Positions 36,188 through 45,288 of a DNA stretch of 48,670 bases are shown here, piece after piece. Location of the stretch: contig CAIXWN010000049.1 in the NCBI GenBank assembly GCA_903923135.1, positions 1-48,670 of the forward strand, in the 5' to 3' direction. Both the position numbers and the translations under genes were made by a program. The DNA is from an uncultured Caulobacteraceae bacterium (GTDB lineage Bacteria; Pseudomonadota; Alphaproteobacteria; Caulobacterales; Caulobacteraceae). The first letter of the stretch is position 1; every line of letters starts with the position of its first letter. Below the pieces are notes generated by a model, which was not told the origin of the DNA, made no database searches, and was given only the letters and a program-made list of their open reading frames with translations.

Positions 36188-37318
36188 TCAGGCCCGGAAG
36201 CGGGCCGGCGAGATCTGCTCCGGCCGCAGTCCGCGCGCCCGCACGTCGTCGGGAAGGGGCTCGCCCAGGGCCAGGGCCGCGGCGGTGCGACCGGCGGCCG
36301 GCGCGGTCTGAACGCCATAGCCCCCCTGCCCGGCCAGCCAGAAGAAGCCCGCCGCGGCGGGCTCGAAACCGATCACCGGGGTGCGGTCGGCGACGAAGCT
36401 GCGCAGGCCCGCCCAGGCGCGCACGATGCGGCGCACCGGGATGTCAGCCCAGGCCTGCAGACGCTCGACGCATTCGGCGATGGTGATGTCCTCCGGCCAG
36501 GCGTCGCAGGGCTCGGACGGCGTCTCGTCGCAGGGCGAGACCAGGATGCGGCCGCTCTCCGGCTTGAAGTAGAAGTCCTCGTCCGCCTCGATCATCGCCG
36601 GCCAGTCGCGGGCGACGACGCCGTCCGGTTCGTCGAGCAGGAAGGCGGTGCGGCGCAGGGGCGTCAGTCCCACCGGCGCGACCCCGGCCAGGCCGGCCAC
36701 AACATCGGCCCAGGCCCCCGCCGCATTGATCACCACGCTGGCGGTGACGACCTCGCGGCCCTTCAGCGCCGCCCGCCAGACGCCGCCGTCGCGGGTCAGG
36801 GAGACGATCTCGGCGTCGGTGCGCACGTCGCCGCCGGCGGCGCGGCACATCCTCAGATAGCCCTGGTGCAGGGCGTTGACGTCGATATCCATGGCGTCCA
36901 GCTCGTGCAGGCCGCCCGCCACCCGGCCGGGGATCAGCACCGGGCACAGGGCGATCGATTCGGCCGCGGTGAGGCGGCGCGTGGCGATCCCCAGGTCCGC
37001 GGCGCCGGCGGCGATCTCGTCCAGCCGGCCGAGCTGGCGCGGTCCGGCGAAGTAGAGGCAGCCGCGGGGCCTGAGCAGGGCGTGATCGGTGAAGCCAGGC
37101 GGGGGGGCGTCGTAGAAGGCGCGGCTGGCGACGGTGAGGGCGCGGATCGGATCATTGCCATAGAGCGCCGACCACAGGGCCGCGGACCGCCCGGTGGTGT
37201 GGTAGCCGTGCGCGCTCTCGCGCTCGAAGAGCGCCACGCGCGCCCGGCCAGCGAGATTGGCGGCGGCCGAGGCCCCGGCGATGCCCGAGCCGATGATCAG
37301 GAAGTCATAGTCAGCCAT
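36188..37318 (-). CDS. FAD-dependent oxidoreductase of the DAO family
   Basis: This 376-residue flavoenzyme has the FAD-binding Rossmann motif FLIIGSGIAGASAAANL (about 5-21), a GYHTTGRSAA segment near 38-47, VVINAAGAWADVVAGLAG, and the C-terminal FWLAGQGGYGVQTAPAAG. The layout matches glycine oxidase/D-amino-acid dehydrogenase-type enzymes (DAO family), which oxidise amines with FAD. The exact substrate is not determined. It is divergent from hpnA (124-base gap), so it is not part of the hopanoid operon. Confidence 0.85.
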   Translation of the reverse strand: MADYDFLIIGSGIAGASAAANLAGRARVALFERESAHGYHTTGRSAALWSALYGNDPIRALTVASRAFYDAPPPGFTDHALLRPRGCLYFAGPRQLGRLDEIAAGAADLGIATRRLTAAESIALCPVLIPGRVAGGLHELDAMDIDVNALHQGYLRMCRAAGGDVRTDAEIVSLTRDGGVWRAALKGREVVTASVVINAAGAWADVVAGLAGVAPVGLTPLRRTAFLLDEPDGVVARDWPAMIEADEDFYFKPESGRILVSPCDETPSEPCDAWPEDITIAECVERLQAWADIPVRRIVRAWAGLRSFVADRTPVIGFEPAAAGFFWLAGQGGYGVQTAPAAGRTAAALALGEPLPDDVRARGLRPEQISPARFRA

Positions 37319-37442
37319 GCGCTGCGCCTATGGCGCGGGCCGCGCCTTGTGGCAATGGCGCGCGGGGTGCGGCGAACATGGGGGGTGACGGTGGGCCGCC
37401 AGATGTGCGAATCGAACCGCGAGGGTTTCGGGAGAGCGTTCC

Positions 37443-38444
37443 ATGCAATCGGGCGACCAGGTCCTGATCACCGGCGCCTCCGGCTTCGTCGGGTCGGCGG
37501 TGCTGCGTCGTCTCACCGGGCGGGGGCTGAAGCTGCGGGTGCTGGTGCGGCCCAGCAGCCCGCGCGACAATCTGGCCGACGTCGACTGCGAGGTGGTCGA
37601 GGGCGACATGCGCCACGCCGCCGACATGAGCCGCGCCCTGGACGGGGTGCGCTGGCTCTACCACGTGGCCGCCGACTACCGCCTCTGGGCGCGCGATCCT
37701 CTGGACATCATCCGCGCCAACCAGGAGGGCACGCGCACGGTGATGGAGGCGGCGCTGACCCGCAAGGTCGAGCGCATCGTCTACACCAGCAGCGTGGCAA
37801 CCCTGCGTGCGCCCGACGGGCCCTCCCCGGTGGACGAGACCGCCCCCCTGGCCGAGGGCGAGGGGATCGGCGCCTACAAGGAAAGCAAGGTGGTCGCCGA
37901 ACGGCTGGTGGAGCGGCTGGTGGCCTCGCACGGCCTGCCGGCAGTGATCGTCATGCCCTCGACGCCGATCGGCCCGCGCGACATCAAGCCGACGCCCACC
38001 GGACGCATCGTGGTGGAGGCGGCCATGGGGCGCATCCCGGCCTTCGTCGACACCGGCCTGAACCTCGCCCACGTCGACGACGTGGCGACGGGCCATGTGC
38101 TGGCCATGGAGAAGGGGCGCGTCGGCGATCGCTATATCCTGGGCGGCCAGGACGCCACCCTGCGCGAGATGCTCGGCGTCATCGCCCGGCTGACCGGCCG
38201 CAAGGCGCCGACGGTGAACCTGCCCCGCGCGCCGCTCTATCCCCTGGCCTGGGCGGCCGAGGCGGTGGCCCAGATCACCGGCAGGGAACCCTTCGTCACG
38301 CGCGACGCCCTGAAGATGGCGGCCCACCACATGTTTTTCTCCTCGGCCAAGGCGCAGCGGGAACTGGGCTATGAGGCCAGGCCCTATGAGCTGGCGCTGA
38401 TCGACGCCCTCGCCTGGTTCCGGGCGGCGGGCTATCTGAAGTGA
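37443..38444 (+). CDS. hpnA: Hopanoid-associated sugar epimerase HpnA
   Basis: This is a 333-residue short-chain dehydrogenase/reductase of the extended type. The NAD(P) motif is LITGASGFVGSAVLRRL (residues 8-24), with the catalytic YTSSVATL and YKESK (Tyr-x-x-x-Lys) segments. The characteristic VMPSTPIGPRDIKPTPTGRI and ending FRAAGYL match HpnA. The family is named from its constant occurrence in hopanoid clusters, and its reaction on a sugar nucleotide is presumed rather than proven. Its stop codon overlaps the hpnB GTG start by four bases. Confidence 0.93.
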   Translation: MQSGDQVLITGASGFVGSAVLRRLTGRGLKLRVLVRPSSPRDNLADVDCEVVEGDMRHAADMSRALDGVRWLYHVAADYRLWARDPLDIIRANQEGTRTVMEAALTRKVERIVYTSSVATLRAPDGPSPVDETAPLAEGEGIGAYKESKVVAERLVERLVASHGLPAVIVMPSTPIGPRDIKPTPTGRIVVEAAMGRIPAFVDTGLNLAHVDDVATGHVLAMEKGRVGDRYILGGQDATLREMLGVIARLTGRKAPTVNLPRAPLYPLAWAAEAVAQITGREPFVTRDALKMAAHHMFFSSAKAQRELGYEARPYELALIDALAWFRAAGYLK

Positions 38445-39592
38445 CGGGGTTCCTCCCCGCGGCGGTCGGATCGCTGGCCCTGGCCATCTGGATCTATCTG
38501 CTGGCCTTCCGCGGCGGCTTCTGGCGGGCGCGCGAGCGCGACGACCGCGGCGAGGCGCCGCCGCCGGCGCTCTGGCCGGCGGTGACGGCCGTGGTTCCGG
38601 CGCGGGACGAGGCCGACGTCATCGCCCGCTCCATCGGCAGCCTGCTGGCCCAGGACTATCCGGGCGACTTCCGGGTGATCCTGGTGGACGACAACAGCAG
38701 CGACGGCACCGGCGACGTCGCCCGCGCCCTGGACGGCGCCGGTCGGCTGGAGGTTATCAGCGGCGCCCCGCTGCCCTCCGGCTGGACCGGCAAGCTGTGG
38801 GCCCAGAGCCAGGGCGTGGCGCGCGCCACGGCCGCCGCCACGCCCCCGCCCTATCTGCTGCTCACCGACGCCGACATCGCCCACGCGCCAGACACCCTGC
38901 GTCAGCTCGTCGCCCGGGCCGAGGCCGGCGGCCTGGTCCTCACCTCGCTGATGGCCCGGCTGACGGTGGAGACCTGGCCCGAGCGGCTGCTGATCCCGGC
39001 GTTCATCTTCTTCTTCGATATGCTCTATCCCTTCGCCTGGGTGAACGATCCGCGGCGGGCCACGGCGGCGGCGGCGGGGGGCGTGATGCTGGCCCGGCGC
39101 GAGGCCCTGGAGGCGGCGGGCGGCCTGGCGGCGATCCGCGGCAAGATCATCGACGACTGCAACCTGGGGGCGCTGATGAAGCTCCAGGGGCCGATCTGGC
39201 TGGGCCTGACCGAGCGGGCGCGCAGTCTGCGGCCCTACGCCGGTTTCGACGAGATCGCCCGTATGGTGTCGCGCTCGGCCTACGCCCAGCTGAACTTCTC
39301 GCCCTGGCTTCTGGCCGGCACGGTGGCGGGAATGGCCATCGTCTATCTGGCGGCGCCGGTGCTGACCTTGCTGGGTCACGGCGTGGCGCGCTGGACGGGG
39401 CTGGCGGCGTGGCTTGCCATGGCGGTCGCCTTCCAGCCCATGCTGCGCCTCTACCGCCGCTCTCCCCTGTGGGGCCTGGCCCTGCCGCTGATCGGCGCCC
39501 TCTACACCGGCTTCACCCTGCGCTCGGCCGTGGAGACCTGGCAGGGCAAGGGCGGCCAGTGGAAGGGCCGCGCCCAGGCGATGGGGGCCTGA
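38441..39592 (+). CDS. hpnB: Hopanoid-associated glycosyltransferase HpnB
   Basis: This is a 383-residue family 2 glycosyltransferase of the inner membrane. An N-terminal helix (about 4-24) anchors it, followed by AVVPARDEADVIARS, LVDDNSSDGT and the metal-binding LLLTDADIAHAP. C-terminal hydrophobic helices (about 285-350) follow the ARSLRPYAGFDEI region. This layout matches HpnB. The acceptor is presumed to be hopanoid-related. The start is GTG 38441, coupled to hpnA. The gene ends 18 bases before the convergent DUF5360 gene, so the next hpn genes need their own promoter. Confidence 0.92.
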   Translation: MTGFLPAAVGSLALAIWIYLLAFRGGFWRARERDDRGEAPPPALWPAVTAVVPARDEADVIARSIGSLLAQDYPGDFRVILVDDNSSDGTGDVARALDGAGRLEVISGAPLPSGWTGKLWAQSQGVARATAAATPPPYLLLTDADIAHAPDTLRQLVARAEAGGLVLTSLMARLTVETWPERLLIPAFIFFFDMLYPFAWVNDPRRATAAAAGGVMLARREALEAAGGLAAIRGKIIDDCNLGALMKLQGPIWLGLTERARSLRPYAGFDEIARMVSRSAYAQLNFSPWLLAGTVAGMAIVYLAAPVLTLLGHGVARWTGLAAWLAMAVAFQPMLRLYRRSPLWGLALPLIGALYTGFTLRSAVETWQGKGGQWKGRAQAMGA

Positions 39593-39610
39593 GGCGAGCC
39601 GGCCGCGGGG

Positions 39611-40033
39611 TCAGTCCGTCGGGCCGCGCCGCGCGTCGGCTTTCACCAGCGACGGCAGGAAGGCCAGGGGCCAGATCACCAGGGCCAGGTTGGCCAGGAA
39701 CCAGGCGGGCTCGAACTCCCGCAGGATCGCCCAGTAGCTCACCGCCATGGCGCCAGCGGCCATGGTGAAGGCCAGCGACAGCAGGGCCAGCGGCCGCCAG
39801 ACCGGAGAATCGCGCCGCGCCGCCGCCACCGCCGAAAGGCCCAGCAGCGAGAAGGCCAGATCGAGCGGCAGGAACGACCAGTTCCAGGCCGCGACCAGCG
39901 GCTGGTCGTAGTGGGCGTACATCCACTCCGGCGGGATGTGGACCAGGCGCGCCTGGGCCAGCCCCGACAGGCTCCAGTAGACCAGGAACAGCGTGTCTGT
40001 GAGCGTCAGGGCGATAGAGAGGGATCGCGGCAT
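39611..40033 (-). CDS. DUF5360 (YvaD-like) membrane protein
   Basis: This is a 140-residue protein with four hydrophobic segments and no signal peptide. The first half has the family wording TLTDTLFLVYWSLSG, IPPEWMYAHYDQPLVAAWNWSFLPLDLAFS; the second half has AMAVSYWAILREFEPAWFLANLALVIWP. It matches DUF5360, named from Bacillus YvaD, with no known function. It is transcribed against the hopanoid genes and splits hpnAB from hpnCDE, so it is more likely an insertion into the cluster than part of it. Confidence 0.75.
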   Translation of the reverse strand: MPRSLSIALTLTDTLFLVYWSLSGLAQARLVHIPPEWMYAHYDQPLVAAWNWSFLPLDLAFSLLGLSAVAAARRDSPVWRPLALLSLAFTMAAGAMAVSYWAILREFEPAWFLANLALVIWPLAFLPSLVKADARRGPTD

Positions 40034-40177
40034 GGGTGGGGCTTCCGGGCGGCGGCTGGGCGATGGGTTTCAAAATAGGGTCTCAAGCCCTTCCTTGCCG
40101 CGTCAGGTCGCGCGGCAGGAGTCTTCCAGGCTCGGACGGCGATGGCGCCGGAGCGCCTGTCCCCCGCCGCACCCCGG

Positions 40178-40193
40178 CGACGGGATCCCGTCG
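40178..40193. promoter_or_regulatory. Perfect 16-bp palindrome upstream of hpnC
   Basis: CGACGGGATCCCGTCG reads the same on both strands. It lies in the 266-base gap between the DUF5360 gene and hpnC, 107 bases before the hpnC GTG. It could be an operator for hpnCDE-shc or the divergent DUF5360 gene. GC-rich palindromes can arise by chance, so the call is tentative. A second short palindrome, GGGGGCCCCC, lies at about 40262-40271. Confidence 0.4.
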
Positions 40194-40299
40194 AGGAAGA
40201 TGCGGACGCCTGCGACGCCGCGGTTTGTTGCCCGCGCCCCCGCAATGGCCGTAAACGCCGTGGGGGCCCCCGATCGGGCGGCCGGCAGAGGATGGCCGC

Positions 40300-41169
40300 G
40301 TGACCGACATCGAGGCCCTGGCGTCAGGCAAGGGGCACACCGACGAGAACTTTCCGGTCGGCTCGGCGCTGATCGCCGCGCGCCACCGGCCGGTGGTGCT
40401 GGCGTTCTATCGCGTGGCGCGACTGAGCGACGACGTCGCCGACCACCCCACCCTGTCGTCGGCCGAGAAGCTGGCGCGGCTGGGCGCCGTGGAGGCCAGC
40501 CTGACCGGACGTGCGGAGACCGTGCCGGCGGCGACGGCCCTGCGCCGGGCCCTGGCCGCCCGCGGGATCACCGAGGCCCACATGCTGGACCTGCTGGAGG
40601 CCTTCCGCCGCGACGCGGTGAAGACCCGCTACGCCGACTGGGACGAACTGATGGACTATTGTCGCTATTCGGCCGCGCCGGTGGGCCGGTTCATGCTGGA
40701 CGTGCACGGCGAGGCGCGCTCGACCTGGGCGGCGTCGGACGCCCTGTGCGCGGCGCTGCAGGTGATCAACCACCTGCAGGACTGCGGCAAGGACTATCGC
40801 GACCTGGACCGGGTCTACATCCCCCTGGACGCCCTGGCCGGGGCGGGGCTGGACGTGCGCAGCCTGGGCGAGGCGCGGGCGGGCCCCGCCCTGCGCGGCG
40901 TGATCGCCGGCCTGGCCGGACGCACGGCGGACCTGCTGTGCGTGGCCGCGCCGCTGGAGGCGGGGGTGAAGGACCTGCGCCTGGCCCTGGAGATCGGCGT
41001 GATCCACACCCTGGCCGCCAGCCTGAACGGCCGCCTGGAGACGCGGGATCCGCTGTCGGAGCGGGTGCATCACGGCAAGCTGGAGACCGCGGGTCTGGCC
41101 CTGTCGGCCGTGGCCGCGAGCCTGGGCGGGCGGCTGGGGTCTCGCCGGAATCGCGGGGCTGGGGCATAG
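40300..41169 (+). CDS. hpnC: HpnC, squalene-synthase-like enzyme (hydroxysqualene synthase)
   Basis: This is a 289-residue head-to-head prenyl transferase of the squalene/phytoene synthase fold. The first Asp-rich motif is RLSDDVADHP (residues 41-50), and the second region is NHLQDCGKDYRDLDRVYIP (157-175), binding Mg-diphosphate. In the bacterial route HpnC turns presqualene diphosphate into hydroxysqualene, between HpnD and HpnE. The GTG start at 40300 has a good AGAGGA site upstream. The next gene, hpnD, starts 8 bases after its stop. Confidence 0.93.
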   Translation: MTDIEALASGKGHTDENFPVGSALIAARHRPVVLAFYRVARLSDDVADHPTLSSAEKLARLGAVEASLTGRAETVPAATALRRALAARGITEAHMLDLLEAFRRDAVKTRYADWDELMDYCRYSAAPVGRFMLDVHGEARSTWAASDALCAALQVINHLQDCGKDYRDLDRVYIPLDALAGAGLDVRSLGEARAGPALRGVIAGLAGRTADLLCVAAPLEAGVKDLRLALEIGVIHTLAASLNGRLETRDPLSERVHHGKLETAGLALSAVAASLGGRLGSRRNRGAGA

Positions 41170-41176
41170 GGGCCAG

Positions 41177-42007
41177 ATGACAGACGCCGTCACCACCCAG
41201 ACCAAGGTCGCGGGCAGCTCGTTCTACGCCGCCCTGCGCATCCTGCCGCCCCGGGAACGGGCGGCGATGTTCGCCATCTATGACTTCTGCCGCAAGGTCG
41301 ACGACATCGCCGACGATCCAGGCCCGTCTGCGCATGAGCGGCGCGCGGCGCTGGACGTGTGGCGGGCGGAACTGGACGCGGCCTACGCCGGCGGCGATCC
41401 ACCGGGCTTCGCCGACCTGCGCGCGCCGATCGACGACTTCGGCCTGGAAAAGGCCGACTTCCTGGCGGTGATCGACGGCATGCAGATGGATGTGGACGCC
41501 GACATCCGCGCGCCGGACTTCGAGGTGCTGGACCTCTATTGCGACCGGGTGGCCAGCGCCGTGGGCCGCCTGTCGGTGAAGGTGTTCGGCATGGACGACG
41601 CCCCCGGCCGCGACCTGGCCTTCCACCTGGGCCGGGCCCTGCAGTTCACCAACATCCTGCGCGATCTGGACGAGGACGCCGCCATCGGCCGGCTGTATCT
41701 GCCCGCCGAGGCCCTGGCCGCCGCGGGCATCGCCACCACCGACCCCGTGGCGGTGATGGCCCACCCGGCGATCGACACCGCCTGCCGCTGGCTGGCGGCG
41801 CGGGCGCACGAGCAGTACGACCTGACGGCGCGGATCATGGCCAGGCGGCCGAGGGGCCGGATGAAGACCCCCGCCCTGATGATCGCCGTCTATGGCCGCA
41901 TCCTGAAGGCCATGGAGGCCGAGAGCTGGAGGACGCCGCGGCGGCGCGTGTCGCTGGGCAAGGGCCGGCTGCTTTGGGTGGCGGCGACCACGGCGCTGTT
42001 CGGGTGA
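41177..42007 (+). CDS. hpnD: HpnD, presqualene diphosphate synthase
   Basis: This 276-residue enzyme joins two farnesyl diphosphates into presqualene diphosphate, the first committed step to squalene. The Mg-binding motifs are VDDIADD (41-47) and DLDED (163-167), each in the typical surroundings FAIYDFCRKVDDIADD and ALQFTNILRDLDEDA. It is close to other phytoene synthase-like HpnD proteins. The ATG at 41177 follows hpnC by 8 bases, with hpnE starting 5 bases after its stop, so hpnCDE-shc is one operon. Confidence 0.95.
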   Translation: MTDAVTTQTKVAGSSFYAALRILPPRERAAMFAIYDFCRKVDDIADDPGPSAHERRAALDVWRAELDAAYAGGDPPGFADLRAPIDDFGLEKADFLAVIDGMQMDVDADIRAPDFEVLDLYCDRVASAVGRLSVKVFGMDDAPGRDLAFHLGRALQFTNILRDLDEDAAIGRLYLPAEALAAAGIATTDPVAVMAHPAIDTACRWLAARAHEQYDLTARIMARRPRGRMKTPALMIAVYGRILKAMEAESWRTPRRRVSLGKGRLLWVAATTALFG

Positions 42008-42011
42008 GGCC

Positions 42012-43253
42012 GTGATCTATGTGATCGGGGCGGGCCTGGCGGGACTGTCGGCGGCGGTGCGGCTGGCCGACGGCGGGGCGGCGGTAACGGTGCTGGAGGC
42101 TGCGGCCCAGGCCGGCGGACGATGCCGCTCCTATGTCGACCCGGTGCTGGAGATGACGCTCGACAACGGCAACCACCTGGTGCTGTCGGGCAACCACGCC
42201 ACCTTCGCCTATCTGCGGCTGATCGGCGCGGAGGACCATCTGGTCGGCCCCGACCAGGCGGTGCTGGATTTCCACGACCTGCGCACCGGCGAGGCCTGGA
42301 CCATCCGGCCCAACCCCGGCGCCCTGGCCTGGTGGCTGCTGTCGCCGCGGCGGCGGGTGCTGGGAACCCGGGCGGCCGACTACCTGGCCCTGGCGGGGCT
42401 GCTGGCCCCCGGCGCGAACAAACGGATCGACCAGGTGATCGCCTGCGAGGGGGTGCTGTGGGACCGCCTGCTGGAGCCCTTCCTGCTGTCGGCGCTGAAC
42501 ACCGAGGCGAAGAGCGCCTCGGCCGCCCTGGCCGGGGCGGTGATCCGCGAATCCCTCGCCCGGGGCGGCGACGCCTACCGGCCGCGGGTGGCCCATCCGA
42601 CCCTGTCGGCGGCGTTCATCGACCCGGCCCTGGCCTTCCTGGCGGCGCGCGGCGCCACGGTCCGCCTGGGCGCCCCGGTGCGGGCGATGACCTTCGACGG
42701 CGACCGGGTGAGCGCCCTGACCACCGGCGACGGCGGGATCGCCCTGGAGGCGGGCGACGCGGTGGTGCTGGCCGCGCCGCCCTGGATCAGCCAGACCATG
42801 GTTCCCGGCCTGACCGCGCCGGACGCCTTCAACGCCATCGTCAACGGCCATTTCCGCTTCGCGCCGCCACCCGGCCTGGCGCCCATCGTGGGGGTGATCG
42901 GCGGGACGGCGCAGTGGATCTTCGCCTTCGACGACCGCCTCAGCGTGACGGTGAGTGGAGCCGACGACCTGGCCGACCAGAACCGCGAGGACCTGGCCCA
43001 GCGCTTCTGGGCCGACATCGCCACCGTGCACGGCCTGCCGGCGGAGCTGCCGCCGTGGCGGATCGTCAAGGAGCGGCGCGCCACCTTCGCCGCCACGCCC
43101 GAGCAGAACGCCCGCCGGCCGGGCGCCGCCACGCGGTGGGGCAATCTGGCGCTGGCGGGCGACTGGACGGCCACGGGGCTTCCCGCCACCATCGAGGGCG
43201 CTATACGGTCCGGCGAGACGGCGGCGCGGGCGACCGCGGCCGCGAGAGGATAG
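42012..43253 (+). CDS. hpnE: HpnE, hydroxysqualene dehydroxylase (FAD)
   Basis: This 413-residue flavoenzyme of the phytoene desaturase fold removes the hydroxyl from hydroxysqualene to give squalene. The N-terminal FAD motif is VIGAGLAGLSAAVRL (4-18), with VLEAAAQAGGRCRSY immediately after. LDNGNHLVLSGN (active-site region), ALNTEAKSASA and the C-terminal LALAGDWTATGLPATIEGA are family hallmarks. The start is GTG 42012. It ends 4 bases before the shc ATG, tightly coupling the squalene-forming step to cyclisation. Confidence 0.95.
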   Translation: MIYVIGAGLAGLSAAVRLADGGAAVTVLEAAAQAGGRCRSYVDPVLEMTLDNGNHLVLSGNHATFAYLRLIGAEDHLVGPDQAVLDFHDLRTGEAWTIRPNPGALAWWLLSPRRRVLGTRAADYLALAGLLAPGANKRIDQVIACEGVLWDRLLEPFLLSALNTEAKSASAALAGAVIRESLARGGDAYRPRVAHPTLSAAFIDPALAFLAARGATVRLGAPVRAMTFDGDRVSALTTGDGGIALEAGDAVVLAAPPWISQTMVPGLTAPDAFNAIVNGHFRFAPPPGLAPIVGVIGGTAQWIFAFDDRLSVTVSGADDLADQNREDLAQRFWADIATVHGLPAELPPWRIVKERRATFAATPEQNARRPGAATRWGNLALAGDWTATGLPATIEGAIRSGETAARATAAARG

Positions 43254-43257
43254 GCTT

Positions 43258-45258
43258 ATGGACGATGCATCCCCGCTTTCCGCCGCCACCCACCAGGCGG
43301 CCCTGGACCAGCTGGCCAGCGACCTCGACGCCGCCGTCGGCCGCGCCGCCGACGCCCTGCTCAAGCGCCAGCGACCCGACGGCCACTGGGTGTTCGAGCT
43401 GGAGGCCGACGCCACCATCCCCGCCGAGTACATCCTGCTGCGGTCCTACTTGGCCGAACCGGACGCGCCGGAGCTGGAGCGCAAGATCGGCGTCTATCTG
43501 CGGCGCATCCAGGGCGACCATGGCGGCTGGCCGCTCTATCACGACGGCGCCTTCGACGTCAGCGCCACGGTGAAGGCCTATTTCGCCCTGAAGACCATCG
43601 GCGACGACCCGGCGGCGGCGCACATGACCCGGGCCCGGGAGGCCCTGCTGGCCCACGGCGGCGCCGGCGCCTGCAACGTCTTCACCCGCATCCTGCTGGC
43701 CCTGTTCGGGGTGATCTCCTGGCGCGCCGTGCCGGAGATGCCGGTTGAGATCATGCACCTGCCGCGCTGGTTCCCCATCCACCTGGCGAAGATCTCCTAC
43801 TGGGCGCGCACGGTGATCGTGCCGCTGCTGGTGCTGCGGGCGAAGCGGCCGCGGGCGCGCAACCCGCGGGGGATCACCATCGACGAGCTGTTCGTCCATC
43901 CGCCGTCGGAACTGCGCGGCCTGGCCCGCGGCGGCCACCAGAAGGAGCCCTGGGCCACGGGTTTCTTCGCCCTGGACGCGGTCCTGCGCGTGGTGGAGCC
44001 CCGCTTTCCGCAGGGCAGCCACCGCTCGGCCATCGCCAAGGCCAAGACCTTCGTCGACGAGCGGCTGAACGGCGAGGACGGGCTGGGGGCGATCTTCCCG
44101 GCCATGGCCAATGCGGTGATGATGTACGACGCCCTGGGCTATCCGGAGGACTATCCCCAGCGCGCCATCGCCCGCGCCTCGGTGGAGAAGCTGCTGATCG
44201 TCAAGGACGACGAGGCCTATTGCCAACCCTGCCTGTCGCCCGTGTGGGACACGGCCCTCACCTCGCACGCCCTTCTGGAGGCGGCCGGCGAGGACTGCGA
44301 GGCGGCGGCCAAGCGGGGCCTGCAATGGCTCAAGCCCCTGCAGGTGCTGGAGGTGAAGGGCGACTGGGCCGAATGGCGGCCCCACACCCGCCCGGGCGGC
44401 TGGGCGTTCCAGTACCGCAACGACCATTACCCCGACACCGACGACACCGCCGTGGTGGTGATGGCCATGGACCGCGCCCGGCACCTGGCCGGCGAGGAAG
44501 GCACGCCCGGCGGGGTGACCTATGACGGGTCCATCGACCGCGGGCGCGAGTGGATCGAGGGCCTCCAGAGCCGCAACGGCGGCTGGGGCGCCTTCGACGC
44601 CGACAACAGCTATCACTACCTCAACAACATCCCCTTCGCCGACCACGGCGCCCTGCTCGACCCGCCGACCGTGGACGTGGCGGCGCGCTGCGTGAGCATG
44701 CTGGCCCAGCTGGGCGAGCCCTCCGACAGCCCGCGGATGAAGTCGGCCCTGGCCTATCTGGAGCGCGAGCAGGAGGCGGACGGCAGCTGGTTCGGCCGCT
44801 GGGGCGTCAACTATGTCTATGGAACCTGGTCGGCCCTGTGCGCCCTCAACGCCGCGGGCCTGGGACCGGAGACACCGTCGGTGCGCCGCGGCGCCGACTG
44901 GCTGATCGCCATCCAGAACCCGGACGGCGGCTGGGGCGAGGGCTGCGACTCGTACAAGCTCGACTACAAGGGCTATGAGCCGGCGCCGAGCGCCTCGTCA
45001 CAGACCGCCTGGGCCCTTCTGGGGCTGATGGCCGCCGGGCGGACCGAGGATCCCGCGGTGGCGCGCGGCGTGGCCTGGCTGACCGCAAACCAGACCCCGG
45101 AGGGAATCTGGCCGGAGGACACCTATACCGGAGGCGGCTTCCCGCGGGTGTTCTACCTGCGCTACCATGGTTATTCGAAGATCTTCCCCCTCTGGGCCCT
45201 GGCCCGCTATCGCAACCTGCGGCGCGGCAACAGCGGGCGGGTGGCCTTCGGGATGTGA
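43258..45258 (+). CDS. shc: Squalene-hopene cyclase
   Basis: This 666-residue membrane-associated enzyme folds squalene into hopene and diplopterol, the core of hopanoid lipids that stiffen the outer membrane. The catalytic acid motif DTDD lies at 393-396 (HYPDTDDTAV), and there are several QW repeats (such as GGWPLYHD, GSWFGRWGVNYVYGTW, GGWGEGCDSY, GIWPED). Length and motif order are normal. I chose ATG 43258, which gives MDDASPL; the open frame extends upstream into hpnE. It is the last gene of hpnCDE-shc and is followed by a strong GC hairpin and the dispersed double-hairpin element. Confidence 0.97.
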   Translation: MDDASPLSAATHQAALDQLASDLDAAVGRAADALLKRQRPDGHWVFELEADATIPAEYILLRSYLAEPDAPELERKIGVYLRRIQGDHGGWPLYHDGAFDVSATVKAYFALKTIGDDPAAAHMTRAREALLAHGGAGACNVFTRILLALFGVISWRAVPEMPVEIMHLPRWFPIHLAKISYWARTVIVPLLVLRAKRPRARNPRGITIDELFVHPPSELRGLARGGHQKEPWATGFFALDAVLRVVEPRFPQGSHRSAIAKAKTFVDERLNGEDGLGAIFPAMANAVMMYDALGYPEDYPQRAIARASVEKLLIVKDDEAYCQPCLSPVWDTALTSHALLEAAGEDCEAAAKRGLQWLKPLQVLEVKGDWAEWRPHTRPGGWAFQYRNDHYPDTDDTAVVVMAMDRARHLAGEEGTPGGVTYDGSIDRGREWIEGLQSRNGGWGAFDADNSYHYLNNIPFADHGALLDPPTVDVAARCVSMLAQLGEPSDSPRMKSALAYLEREQEADGSWFGRWGVNYVYGTWSALCALNAAGLGPETPSVRRGADWLIAIQNPDGGWGEGCDSYKLDYKGYEPAPSASSQTAWALLGLMAAGRTEDPAVARGVAWLTANQTPEGIWPEDTYTGGGFPRVFYLRYHGYSKIFPLWALARYRNLRRGNSGRVAFGM

Positions 45259-45259
45259 C

Positions 45260-45281
45260 GCGGCGGCGGAGCCGCCGCCGC
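45260..45281 (+). terminator. GC-rich hairpin directly after shc
   Basis: GCGGCGGCGG (45260-45269) and CCGCCGCCGC (45272-45281) are perfect inverted arms around two bases (four in practice), starting one base after the shc stop codon. It has no T-run; the neighbouring repeat element adds two more hairpins. Confidence 0.55.
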
Positions 45282-45288
45282 ACGCAGC

